From Saposhnikovia divaricata (Eukaryota > Streptophyta > Magnoliopsida > Apiales > Apiaceae), in contig CM071598.1 in NCBI GenBank assembly GCA_036435485.1, forward strand, positions 143,820,148-143,884,147: a DNA stretch of 64,000 bases. Direction: 5' to 3'. The notes beneath the pieces are model-generated. The model searched no databases, was not told the DNA's origin, and was given only the letters and a program-made list of their open reading frames with translations. This document shows positions 37,182-49,396 of the stretch, piece after piece. Numbering within the stretch: position 1 is the stretch's first letter; every line of letters starts with the position of its first letter. The position numbers were made by a program, and so were the translations under genes.

Positions 37182-37762
37182 ATTCTCACCTACCTAAATT
37201 AACTTATAATGTAAGTAGAAATACATTTTAAATTTTTCTTTTAGTACATCTTTCAAATTTCTATACAGGGAAAAAATTAATTATAAAGTGAATATAATAA
37301 TATAAAACAATTACCGCCTTTTTGAGTAATTTGTCAGCTGGGTAACTGGGTTTATGCACATCACAATCTAGAGTCGGATCTAATTTCAAATTTACACTTT
37401 TATATTAGTTTGTATAGAATTTTTTTTTTATCTTAATTCTAAAATTTATACCATTTGGATATCATATCAAGATTTCTACTAAATTTAATGTCACATCAAA
37501 TTTTTAAAATTTTTTATATTTCAACATATTCATATATTCCTTACTTATTTGTTACACTTATATTCTATTAATTTTATTATTTACATATATTTTATCTTTG
37601 TATTTTAACAATAAAATAATTTATATAATATAAAAATAGTATAAATTTTAATATAATTAAATAAAAATTGAATTTAAAAATGCTACTATATAAATTTTAT
37701 TTTAATATAAAAATCATCCTAAAATAGTGTTATGGATCCAAAGATGCTCTTGTTACAATTTA
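37182..37762. other. AT-rich DNA, nothing recognised
   Basis: Very AT-rich; no ORF or structural feature supported. Confidence 0.5.
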
Positions 37763-38410
37763 CTAGCGTTCTACCCGTGCTACGCTTTGAACGGTAAAAT
37801 TTATTAATTATTTAATATAAACATATAATTTTAATCATTATTTAGAAAAAAATATATAATTTCATTAATATGTAATTGATTTAAGTATAAAATTACTTAT
37901 TAGTCAATTTATACCAGTTGCAATATTATTAATATTATCAAACAATTATCATAATATTCACATCCCTGCTCAAAAAATCAAACGAACTTAGTTATATTAA
38001 TTCATTCAAAAAAAATTATTAAAGGAAAGGATTGCATTTTTCATCGATAAATGAAAAGATTTCTACTATGTAAGATCCGTTAAACGAACGTAGTTATTAT
38101 AAAGAAAACTTTCATCTAATCTAGTTTCTTATATGTTCGTTCAATATTATTTTTACAAATTTTATGTTCTTTTTATTATTGAGTTGATTTCCTTTAGAAA
38201 AATAAACATTATCAATCAAACAAACATATCCAATATATCCCGTTCTTAGAGTAAGATATGACTGTTAGAGTTTATTGTGATTCCCCACAACTTATTTTTA
38301 ATGACAACTTAAAATATGTATATTCAGTTTGGGAGTTTGTATGTTGAATTTTTTTTTTCTTTTCTATTAGAATATAGTATATTAAATATTAGTTTCCTTT
38401 TACTCATAAA

Positions 38411-39149
38411 TAGGGATGACAAATTAATTCGCTCTAATTGTACCTGATCTGAAAATCGAAATTTTGGATAAATCGAACCCGAATTTTTGGATTTAAGGTT
38501 TGGATTTAAAATTTAATTCCAAAATAGGTTCGATTTGAATTTCAGTTGTACCGAACCGCTATACGATCTGAAACCCGAAACCCGATCCAATATCAAAACC
38601 TGATACATAAATAATATAACATCATAATTTGAAATTATTATATGTAATATTCTGGATGTAAGACATACAATTTATTTATTTTTATTTAAATATTTCATTA
38701 GAAATAGTCAATACTAATTTAATAATTAGAACTTTTATTTCTCAATCTCAAGTTTTACTGCAATATATATGATGTAATTTTCTTTATTTTACATAAAATT
38801 TTCATATGTTATGTATACGAAAAATAATTTTTTTAACATATTTTAAATTTTACTTAGTATGTCAATTCGTGTTATATGTTACATTTGACTACTTACTTAA
38901 TTTAATCATTTTAGTATTTAATTATTGTATACATATACTTATCATTATTTATGTGTAGCAAGTATTTTAAATTTGACTACATTATTACTGATTTTGGATC
39001 CCCGAAAAACCAGATCTAATCCGAACCCGATGAATTTGGTTTTGGATATTGGGTTTTGAATTTGAATTTATTTTTAAAACCTGAAAATATTTGGATATGG
39101 GTTTGGATGTTACAAAATTTGGACCTAATTCAACCTGGTGTCATCCCTA
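38411..39149. mobile_element. hAT-like non-autonomous DNA element 2
   Basis: Terminal TAGGGATGACA and TGTCATCCCTA are perfect 11-base inverted repeats. Subterminal regions carry inverted CCGAACCCGA / GGATATGGGTTTGGAT-type repeats. The middle is AT-rich with no ORF. No convincing 8-base target duplication is seen. Confidence 0.6.
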
Positions 39150-40076
39150 CGCGCAGAATAAGAAATTTGAAAAAGTGTATCACCTATTTTTTTCTATTTG
39201 ACTAACATGTTAAAATAGAAACTGTACATGAAACAAAAATCAAATGTATAGTAATATATAATCATGTAATCACATTATTATATATGTATCCTTGAAATTT
39301 AATTATCGGGTTAAAAAACATGAAATTCATTTTCCATTAACAATGAGGATATTTTTCCGACATATATTAGCGCTTACGTAGACCCGGCAAATCGTTTGTA
39401 TTGTGTACATTCGTGCCGTGTGCCTTTGGGGTCTTGCATGAAACTGACATGAATTTTTTTCGTGTACCCAAAATTCGAACACCAAAGGCTACTAAACTTC
39501 ACGAATTTTTTTTGTACATGAAACAAAAATAATACGCGAAAAAAAATTGGCAATTACATGTAGTTTTACTCTCTGCCCAAGTTATCTAAGTATGTTATTA
39601 TATAACAGAATACAACATTGAGACTACAAAATAAAACAAAGAGTAGAGTACATAAAATGAAGCCCTCCAATTTTTTTATTTTGTTTAATGTTAATAGATA
39701 TCTCAGTTTATTAAGAATCTATCTACCAAGTTATAAAGGTTTTTTTAACCTTTATTTAAGGTTTCCTTGATATTAAAAAATAAATATTATCAACCATCCA
39801 ATCAAATTTGATATGATTGCTCTTAGATTATGATATGGGAATTGAATATTATTATTTAATTCAAGAATACGAAATTAGAAAAGGCACCTTTTATTATAAA
39901 TAATATATGATTTTATATGTATCGACCTATCTAGTTATCAATAATAGTGACTTTTATAACAAAGGCTGTAGCCGTTACTCTCTCTCCACCTCTCCCAAAA
40001 AACATTAAACTAAAGCTTAGGGGCTTACATCAACGTTTTGGTTGATGATAAGCCCCCTTTTATTGTTTTCCTTGAT

Positions 40077-40315
40077 TTTTTTTTTTAATAAATATATCTC
40101 TTTATTGAGAGTCTATTACCTTGTTGGTAGGTTTCATCTACTGATATATTGGATTTTGTATATTCTCCTTGTGAATGATCCTGTTTCTTTTAATTTGTTT
40201 TTCAATAATTATATTTCTTTATTGAGAGTCTAGTAACTCATTTGTGGATTTTGTCTACCTTGGGTTTTGTTATTTCTCTTTGTGAGAGTAGGTTCTTTTA
40301 TTTTGGTATTCGGGA
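40077..40315 (+). repeat. Degenerate tandem duplication, ~119-bp unit
   Basis: Two copies share TTTATTGAGAGTCTA (40097 and 40216) followed by similar text and CTCCTTGTGA / CTCTTTGTGA. Non-coding. Confidence 0.5.
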
Positions 40316-40367
40316 TCTTAGATCTGCATGATTTTCTTATTTGGTTTATTGATTTAGATAGTATAGA

Positions 40368-42050
40368 ATTGTAGTTATGGTCGGTTGTTCAAATACGTTA
40401 TGACAAATCAGATATATGTTTTCCTCACGATTACAATAAATTGTTGAATTATCTCACCAAAAGACAATATATATTAGTGATATAAGCGAGGGTCGAGGGA
40501 TGTGCCACATTTTAAGATCTGATTAACGATGGTAGTTTGGATGAAGGAAACCTTGATATGATCTATTTTAATACGTGTTTGTCCAAAATTGATTTTTTTT
40601 GTAGATGTTGTATGACCTTTTATTGATGAATTAATTCTATATTTAAAAAGTTTTTTATAAGAATTTTTGCGTTGAGTTGACCAATTTGTTATGAAAATAT
40701 TCAGTAATAATGTTTTCATTAACATTGTAAGGAATTTCGTTTTTTGATTGATAATTTATACACCAAATAATGTCTAATACTATTTGATAGTATATTTAAT
40801 ATTTTGAATAATTCAAATATATGTCAGGTCAATTAATTTGTCCCATTAATTATTGCATGACTAAAAAATACTGATAAGTAAATTGTTTAAGGTAATTGTT
40901 TTAAAATTTATTTAAAATTTAAATGGGTTGAATCTAGCCCTTTTTTACACTTGATTAATTTAAAAGTTTATGTATCTTAAATTTTGAATGTGCATTTAGA
41001 ATAGTGTGGTTAATTTTTTTAATTTTATAATTTTTTTAATTCAGTAATAATTGATTTATTCAAATTTGATTGCATTTTAAAATTGTATATCGAGAGTTTG
41101 ATATTAAATATTATATTATATAATATTGATGAAATCAACCAATGTATTATTATAATATATTGGTGTTAAAATCAATTAATAAATACGCAATTATGGAAAA
41201 TGGTTCTATACATAGAGAGTGATACAAAGAACAAATGTATTAGCATATAATATTATAATTGTGATTGATTTTAAATTAAAAAAATGTGATTAATTAGTTA
41301 AGTATATACGAAAATTAATCCGTAATATACAACTATATATTATAAATATGATTGTAATTAATATTTATGAAAATTTTCTGGTAATATATAATAGTATAAT
41401 TTTGATTGACTTAAATTAAAAGATTGATAAGTTAGTAAATATTTTATTACATTAAAAAATTTGTAATTTATGCATGTACTAAATTAAAAAAGATTTGTAT
41501 TTCAAAAAAATTGTAAAGTAATCGCGATAAGTAAATTAGGATGAGAATGATGTGATTAATTTAATTTTAAAGGTAAATTTTAATCTGCTCTTATATATAT
41601 ATTTATGAAAATTAATAATATATAATAATGCAATTATGATTAATTGTAAATCAAAAGAGTGAAGAATTAATATTGCGAAATCGCTTAATATATTATATTT
41701 GTATAATCCTGATTGATTTTAATTTAAAATATTAATAAATATTTTTCACATTAAAAATAAGTAACTACCATATTTAAATTAGAATTGTTAACTAACCATG
41801 GTTAATATAATAGGATGAGAATGGTAAATAAGGAAAACTTTTAATATAATATGATTGGTCTAAAATTTAGGAATGACCTCTAATTGGTCCTAAAATAATT
41901 CATAATTTTTTGATGGGTTAATGTTTCTAACTGTATACGTGGGTACATTCAGTTATTATAGTAAAAGATATTTTTACATTTTACTATTTATTTATTGACA
42001 TAAATATTATATTAATTACATATCTACTGTTAAAACTCAAAATAAACGAT
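40368..42050. other. AT-rich intergenic DNA leading into the tandem array
   Basis: No gene is seen. From about 41860 the text (GATTGGTCTAAAATTTAGG..., GGTCCTAAAATAATTC) is a diverged copy of the end of the array unit. Confidence 0.5.
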
Positions 42051-45000
42051 TTACAACAATATTTATCTTATTAAAATAATGCAATATGGCAATATATAAT
42101 TTCGGTGAAATTATATTATTCGAAAATTATTTTCTAAATCAGTTTCTTACCAGTTTAATTTTGAATCAGATCAACTATTTAATATGATATATTCGAATAT
42201 AGTTCAGATGGGATGAAATCTGATTTAGCTTGGCAACAGTTTAGATCAGATCGATTTTGATTCACATTAAATTTGAATTCAAATAAGATAAATTTCATAT
42301 TAAACTCAAGTTGGATTAAATTCGATTCAGATCTTTGTGGATTTTGTTATTCTAGATTGTATTTTCTTTGGATCGAAAAAAAGAATTTGAATTGTTGTTA
42401 AATTAATTTTAAATTATTTTTAAGGTAAAATATAGGTTGTTGAGTGAGTTTGTCCAAGTAATATCTTCTTTAATACTCATTTGTTTTTTTAATTTGTGAG
42501 CCTCAAAAAAAGTATTATACTTTTATGTATAAAATAATTTATATTTTTTCTTGCTAATATTTTCATGTAATTATTTTAAATATGAATTTTGTGACTAATA
42601 TAGTGAATAAAATTAAGTTATCATATATGGACTATTGACTCATTAAGATTACGATTATAATCCGTTATCAAGTTCAGATTTATTTTACATCTGGTATTTT
42701 GTTCGATTTTATTAATTTTTCATTCGTATTTCATCGGTTTCAGTTTATTATCGGACCTAGTATTTTGAATAATTATCAGTTAAATCGTTGATCTAAATAT
42801 TTTTTGGAATAATTTGTCTAGTTAATTTTTGGATATGATGGTTTACAGATCTTATCGGATTTGACAAAATGGATTTTATTTTGGTTCGGAATTAGTTTGT
42901 TTCTGATTCACTTAAATTTTGAATTATCTAATTCATATAAAATTGGATTCCATGTTTTTGATTCTGTTTTTTTAAATTAAAAGTTTAAATAAATAGTAAA
43001 TATTTATGAAAATTAATTTAAAATAAGTAATAACATAATGATAGTTAACTTTAAATAAAAAGAGTTAAGGCGGATTTTCGAATTGGTTTACCCAATTGAA
43101 GGGTGGAGTGGGTGTGAGGACTTTATGGTAATAAAATATATTATATTAATTGGCTAATTATATAACTATTTTATAATTGATTTGTTAAGTTAACTTTACT
43201 ATGATCAATACTTTGGTTCAAATCTAATAAAAGAAAAGTGAGAGAGTGAATATGATTGGTCTAGAATTTAGTGGTGATTTATGGTTGGTCCTAAAATAAT
43301 TCCTCATTTTTGTTTGATTAACTGTATATTTATTATTTTATAATTGATTGGTTAACTCTTGGTTAACTTTAATATGATTAATACATTGGTTAAAATCTAA
43401 TAGAAGGAAAGTGGGAGAGTGAATATGATTGGTCACGATTTACAACAATATTTATCTTACTAGAATAATGCAATATGGCAATATATAATTTCACCGAAAT
43501 TATCTTATTTGAAAAATATTTTCTAAATCATTTTCTTACCAGTTTAATTCTGAATCAGATAAACTATTTAATATGATATATTCGAATATAGTTCAGATGG
43601 GATGAAATCTGATTTAGCTTGGCAACGGTTTAGATCAGATCGATTTTGATTCACATTAAATTTGAATTCAAATAAGATAAATTTCATATTAAACTCAAGT
43701 TGGATTAAATTCGACTAAGATCTTTTCGGATTTTGTTATTCTAGATTGTATTTTCTTTGGATCGAAAAAAAAGAGTTTGAATTGTTGTTAAATTAATTTT
43801 AAAGTAAAATATAGGTTGTTAAGTGAGTTTGTCCAAGTAATATCTCTTTAATACTCATTTGTTTTTTTAATTTTTGAGCCTCGAAAAAAGTATTATACTT
43901 TTATATATAAAATAATTTATATTTTTTCTTGCTAATATTTTCATGTAATTATTTTAAATATAAATTTTGTAACTAATATAGTGAATAAAAGTAGGTTATC
44001 ATATATGGACTATTGACTCATTAATATTACAATTATAATCCGTTATCGAGTTCAGATTTATTTTACATCTGGTATTTTGTTCGATTCTATTAATTTTTCA
44101 TTCGTATTTGATCGGTTTCAGTTTATTATCGGATCAAGTATTTTGAATAATTATCAGTTAAATCTTCGGTCTAAATATTTTTTGCAATCTTTTGTCAAGT
44201 TAATTTATGGATATGATGGTTTAGAGGTCTTATCGGATTTGACTAAATGGATTTGATTTTGGTTCGGAATTAGATTGTTTCTAAATCACTTAAATTTTGA
44301 ATTATCTAATTCATATAAAATTGGATTCCTTTGGTTCTGTTTTTTTAAATTAAAAGTTTAAATAAATAGTAAATATTTATGAAAATTAATTTAAAATAAG
44401 TAATAATATAATGATAATTAAATTGAAATAAAAAGAGTTAAGGCTGATTTTCTAATTGGTTTACCCAACTGAAGGGTAAAGTGGGTGTGAGGACTTTATG
44501 GTAATAAAATATATTATATTATATTAATTGGTTAATTATATTATTATTTTATAATTGATTTGTTAACTCTTGGTTAACTTTAACAAGGTTAATACTTTGG
44601 TTCAAATCTAATAGAAGGAAAGTGAAAGAGTGAATATGATTGGTCTAAAATTTAGTGCTGATTTATGATTGGTCCTAAAATAATTCCTCATTTTTGATTG
44701 GTTAACTGTATAATTATTATTTTATAATTGATTGGTTAACTCTTGGTTAACTTTAATATGATTAATACTTTGGTTAAAATCTAATAGAAGGAAAGTGAGA
44801 GAGTGAATATGATTGGTCACCATTTACAACAATATTTATCTTATTAGAACAATGCAATATGGCAATATATAATTTCGCCGAAATTATCTTATTCGAAAAA
44901 TATTTTCTAAATCAGTTTCTTACCAGTTTAATTCTGAATCAGATCAACTATTTAATATGATATATTCGAATATAGTTTAGATGGGATGAAATTTGATTTA

Positions 45001-47023
45001 GCTTGGCAACGGTTTAGGTCAGATCGATTTTGATTTACATTAAATTTGAAATCAAATAAGATAAATTTCATATTAAACTCAAGTTGGATTAAATTCGATT
45101 CAGATCTTTTTGATTTTGTTATTCTAGATTGTATTTTCTTTGGATTGAAAAAAAAAAAGAGTTTGAATTGTTGTTAAATTAATTTTAAATTATTTTTAAA
45201 GTAAAATATAGGTTGTTGAGTGAGTTTGTCCAAGTAATATCTTTTTTAATACTCATTTGTTTTTTTAATTTGTGAGCCTCAAAAAAAGTATTATACTTTT
45301 ATATATAAAATAATTTATATTTTTTCTTGCTAATATTTTTATATAATCATTTTAAATATGAATTTTGTAACTAATATAGTGAATAAAAGTAGGTTATCAT
45401 ATATGGACTATTGACTCATTAAGATTACAATTATAATCCGTTATCAAATTCAGATTTATTTTACATTGTATTTTGTTCGATTGGTTTCAGTTTATTATCG
45501 AACCTAGTATTTTGAAAAATTATCAGTTAAATCTTCGATCTAAATATTTTTTGGAATCTTTTGTGTAGTTAATTTATGGATATGGATGGTTTACAGGTTT
45601 TATCGGATTTGACTAAATGGATTTGATTTTGGTTCGGAATTAGATTGTTTCTGATTCACTTAAATTTTGAATTATCTAATTCATATAAAATTGGATTCCT
45701 TAGGTTCTGTTTTTTTAAATTAAAAGTTTAAATAAATAATAAATATTTATGAAAATTAATTTAAAATAAGTAATAATATAATGATAATTAACTTTAAATA
45801 AAAAGAGTTAAGGCTGATTTTCGAATTGGTTTACCCAACTGAAGGGTGGAGTGGGTGTGAGGACTTTATGGTAATAAAATATATTATATTATATTAATTG
45901 GTTAATTATATTATTATTTTATAATTGATTTGTTAACTCTTGGTTAACTTTAATATGGTTAATACTTTGGTTCAAATCTAATAGAAGGAAAGTGAGAGAG
46001 TGAATATGATTGGTCTAAAATTTAGTGCTGATTTATGATTGATCCTAAAATAATTCCTCATTTTTGATTGGTTAACTGTATAGTTATTATTTTATAATTG
46101 ATTGGTTAATTCTTGGTTAACTTTAATATGATTAATACTTTGGCTAAAATCTAATAGAAAGAAAGTGAGAGAGTGAATATGATTGGTCACGATTTACAAC
46201 AATATTTATCTTATTAGAACAATGCAATATGGCAATATATAATTTCACCGAAATTATCTTATTCGAAAAATATTTTATAAATCAGTTTCTTACCAGTTTA
46301 ATACTGAATCATATCAACTATTTAATATGATATATTCGAATAAAGTTCAGATGGGATGAAATCTGATTTAGCTTGGCAACGGTTTAGATCAGATCGATTT
46401 TGATTTGCATTAAATTTGAATTCAAATAAGATAAATTTCATATTAAACTCAAGTTGGATTAAATTCGATTTAGATCTTTTTGGATTTTGTTATTCTAGAT
46501 TGTAGTTTCTTTGGATCGAAAAAAAGTGTTTGAATTGTTTTTAAATTAATTTTAAAGTAAAATATAGGTTGTTGATTGAGTTTGTCCAAGTAATATCTTC
46601 TTTAATACTCATTTGTTTTTTTTTTTAATTTGCTAGCCTCGAAAAAAGTATTATACTTTTATATATAAAATAATTTATATTTTTTCTTGCTAATATTTTC
46701 ATATAATTATTTGAAATATTAATTTTTTAATTAATATATTGAATAAAAGTATGTTATCATATTTGGACTATTGACTCATTAAGATTACGATTATAATCCG
46801 TTATCAAGTTCAGATTTATTTTATATTTGGTATTTTGTTCGATTCTATTAATTTTTCATTCGTATTTGATCGGTTTCAGTTTATTATCGGACCTAGTATT
46901 TTGAATAATTATCAGTTAAATCTTTGGTCTAAATATTTTTTGGAATCTTTTGTCTAGTTAATTTATGGATATGATGGTTTAGAGGTGTTATCGGATTTGA
47001 CTAAATGGATTTGATTTTGGTTC
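42051..47023 (+). repeat. Tandem array, ~1.38-kb unit, about 3.6 copies
   Basis: Copies begin at TTACAACAATATTTATCT: 42051, 43440, 44824 and 46194, giving periods of 1389, 1384 and 1370. The last copy is cut at 47023 by the Retand LTR. Each full unit ends with two ~172-bp subrepeats (for example starts at 45895 and 46067) sharing TTGGTTAACTTTAATATG and GAGAGTGAATATGATTGGTC. Units look about 90% or more alike. There is no ORF. Confidence 0.85.
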
Positions 47024-47520
47024 TGATATGGGCTAAAAGTAAGCCCTAAAGACATATTTAATGTGGCATTAATTAGACCCGGTATGGTCCAAACGTGGGG
47101 CCCATCTACGAGGCCCAAAACCCTAATTAAATATTAATTTCTTAATTAATATTAAGGGTAATAAACAGCTCAGCAAATAAGAGTCAAATAAGGATACTAT
47201 TCTTGCCAGACTTAGCTTCCAAGGCATTCAATTCAACATGGAAACTGATTCCTACAAGGAAGGAGTCTAGAACCTTTCTTAAGGAGGTGACTTGCCTGCC
47301 AAGTCTCCGAATCCTACCATAATTCTAAGGCTCTCGCAGCCTATACAAAGGGTCTGACCCCTCATTCTCAGAACTACGTCTTGGCTTGATTCTCAATAAC
47401 GAGATACGTAGGCACTCTGTGAGGACCGATCAGTCTCGAAACACGGAAACAACCATTAAAGCTCGAAGCTCAACAACCCTAGCATTAATTACATACAAAC
47501 ACTAGTTTTATTCCACAACA
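47024..47520 (+). repeat. 5' LTR of the Retand-type element
   Basis: It starts TGATATGGGCTAAAAGTAAGC exactly where the array unit is interrupted and ends TTCCACAACA before the primer-binding site (497 bp). The partner LTR is not in the window. Confidence 0.75.
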
Positions 47521-47521
47521 T

Positions 47522-47539
47522 TTGACACCGTCTGTGGGA
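47522..47539 (+). other. Decayed primer-binding site of the Retand-type element
   Basis: TTGACACCGTCTGTGGGA matches the TTGGCGCCGTCTGTGGGA-type site of such elements with two G-to-A changes, as expected from methylated-cytosine decay on the other strand. Confidence 0.65.
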
Positions 47540-47553
47540 CGACAACATCAACC

Positions 47554-48824
47554 ATGGTTCAAACACGAAGAACAGCACCGACCTCTACCGAGGCCATACC
47601 CCTCAGCTCTACTCCGCCCGCCACTGAACAAGTGCCCCCAACAACAGGGACGATAACTCAACCTCAAGTTTCTCAACCTATAGGGACGATTCCCCATATT
47701 GAGAGTACGTTACTTGTGGTCATCCATCCAAGTCTAGAAACCAACCCTCTTTAGATGGTGGTCTCTCCTCTTGCTAATCCTACTCATCCGCTACCACCGG
47801 GAGTACAGATCCACACTACGGATCTCCCCTTGAATACAAACCCGATGTATGGGTAACCTAATTATCCCCCTCGATAAAGGGAACTTGGACCAAGCGGTCA
47901 TGCCTTACAGATCCGAGATCGAGAGTATGATGACTACTCTGGTCCCTATACTGATGATTCATCATCATCTGAGGACGACGATCGTAATGAAGCCCCGAGG
48001 AGGCGACGTGCTAGCAGAGAACCTCTAAGGAGGACACGAAGTATTCATGATGGACCCCCCTTGACAACTGCTGAGAGGATCAAGGCTCATGAGGCCGAGA
48101 TCTTAAAGTTGAAGGACGATATGGCGAGAGAACAAGCTAGATTGAGTCAAACTCAGCCTCCTCCAACCACAGGGAAGATTCCCATGTTTGACTTGGAGAG
48201 GTCTTCAAGGAGACAGAGAAGGGCTGATGCCCCAACTGGAAGAACAACAAGGGTGGAAACCCCCAAGGGTAACCCCAAAGATCTAATGCCACTAGGAGAT
48301 CCCGATGATCCCACACCCCCGTTTACTGAGGAGGTGATGAATGCTCGTATTTCAAAGAAGTTCAAGATACCGACAATCAAGGCTTATGATGGAACGGGAG
48401 ATCTCGCAAATCACGTCAGGACGTTCTCAAATGCACTGCTGTTGCAGCCTGCAAGTGATGCTTTAAAGTGTAGGGCGTTCCCTCAAACCCTGTCGGGCAT
48501 GGCTCAAAGATGGTATAGTCGCTTGCCCGCGAATTCAATTGGCTCCTTTAAGGAATTGAGTGCTGCTTTCATTAGTCAGTTCATTAGCGGAAGAGTTCAT
48601 GAGAAAAGCTCTGCATCTCTCATGTATGTGGTGCAAGGAAAGAACGAAAATTTGAGGGATTACCTCAAGAGATTTACTAAGGAGACATTGAATATCACTG
48701 ATTTGGAGAACAAGGTGGCCATGGTAGCCCTCGAACACGGAACCACTGATCTCTTCTTTAAAAGGTCATTGGCAAAACACCCCCATGAGAGTATGGTTGA
48801 GCTCCAATGAAGGACTGATAAGTA
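47554..48824 (+). pseudogene. Retand-type gag, N-terminal part
   Basis: From ATG 47554 one frame runs to 48810 with stops at 47752, 47854 and 47875. It has a Pro/Thr-rich start, a coiled coil (ERIKAHEAEILKLKDDMARE) and the Gag domain (IKAYDGTGDLANHVRTF, FPQTLSGMAQRWYSRLP, FISQFISGRVHEKS). A TGA lies at 48808-48810, just before the Sirevirus B insertion; the frame continues on its far side at 61615. Confidence 0.82.
48820..48824. repeat. Target-site duplication of Sirevirus B, left
   Basis: AAGTA directly before the 5' LTR, matching 61615-61619 exactly. Confidence 0.9.
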
Positions 48825-48897
48825 TGTTAAATATAATTGATGTGTTTTGATCAGTGTTTAAGTGTTACAGGGAGTTATCAGAGTTTAGCTGGAAGCA

Positions 48898-48956
48898 GTC
48901 AGAGTTTGTGTAAACTCTGACAGTTGGAAGCTCGACAGAGTTTGTTAAACTCTGTC
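48898..48956. repeat. Paired AAACTCTG hairpins in the LTR
   Basis: Two inverted repeats, 48898-48921 (GTCAGAGTTT, four bases, AAACTCTGAC) and 48934-48956 (GACAGAGTTT, three bases, AAACTCTGTC), sit 12 bases apart. Another CAGAGTTT lies just upstream. All are repeated in the 3' LTR. Confidence 0.8.
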
Positions 48957-49142
48957 TGGAGGAAGCGTGTCTACTGTTCAACAGTGATTAAAGATTAATT
49001 ATGGAAGCGATATCTTTGAAGATTGGATAGCTATCAAAGAGATCGAGTTGACATAGGAGACGTGTGACAATCTGTAATTGATATCATTGTATAGCTGATT
49101 ATTAGGAATATCAATTAGAGATTGTATCGTAGCTGTATGTTA

Positions 49143-49150
49143 TATAAATA
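49143..49150 (+). promoter_or_regulatory. TATA box of Sirevirus B 5' LTR
   Basis: TATAAATA, at the same offset in the 3' LTR (61422-61429). Confidence 0.75.
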
Positions 49151-49337
49151 CAGATAGGTTAACCCTAGAAGGGTATCGATAACGAATTATCATTATTGTA
49201 ACCTAGCAGCTCTTTGTGATATTTTACATCACGAAGAGGGTTTGAAATACAAGAAGTTTTTTTTAAGTGCATAAACGCTTTTACTTGTTAATCTCTCATA
49301 CAAAGTTGATTATTATTTGTGTATTCGGCCTAACAAG

Positions 49338-49350
49338 TGGTATCAGAGCC
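49338..49350 (+). other. Primer-binding site, initiator Met tRNA
   Basis: TGGTATCAGAGCC two bases after the LTR end. Confidence 0.92.
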
Positions 49351-49396
49351 AATCTGTTACTTTATTACAGGTTAAGATCCAAACACAACAATAATC

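Larger units (their letters stand above)
37763..40367 (-). mobile_element. Possible degenerate Helitron
   Basis: Read on the minus strand, the left boundary ends GTAGCACGGGTAGAACGCTAG followed by T, like plant Helitron 3' ends (CTAG/T, with a short AGCG/CGCT stem). At the other side the minus strand reads TCTATACTATC, like a common Helitron 5' end, but the preceding base is T and not the expected A. There is no helicase gene. hAT element 2 lies inside. It could instead be unrelated AT-rich DNA with one Helitron-like terminus. Confidence 0.3.
48825..49335 (+). repeat. 5' LTR of Sirevirus B
   Basis: It starts TGTTAAATATAATTG and ends GCCTAACA. It contains TATAAATA at 49143-49150 and two AAACTCTG hairpins in the first 135 bases. 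Every segment compared with 61104-61614 was identical. Confidence 0.95.

Noticed and set aside
40474..40725. 83-codon minus-strand frame in AT-rich DNA
   Set aside because: No motif, start context or conservation; length is within chance.
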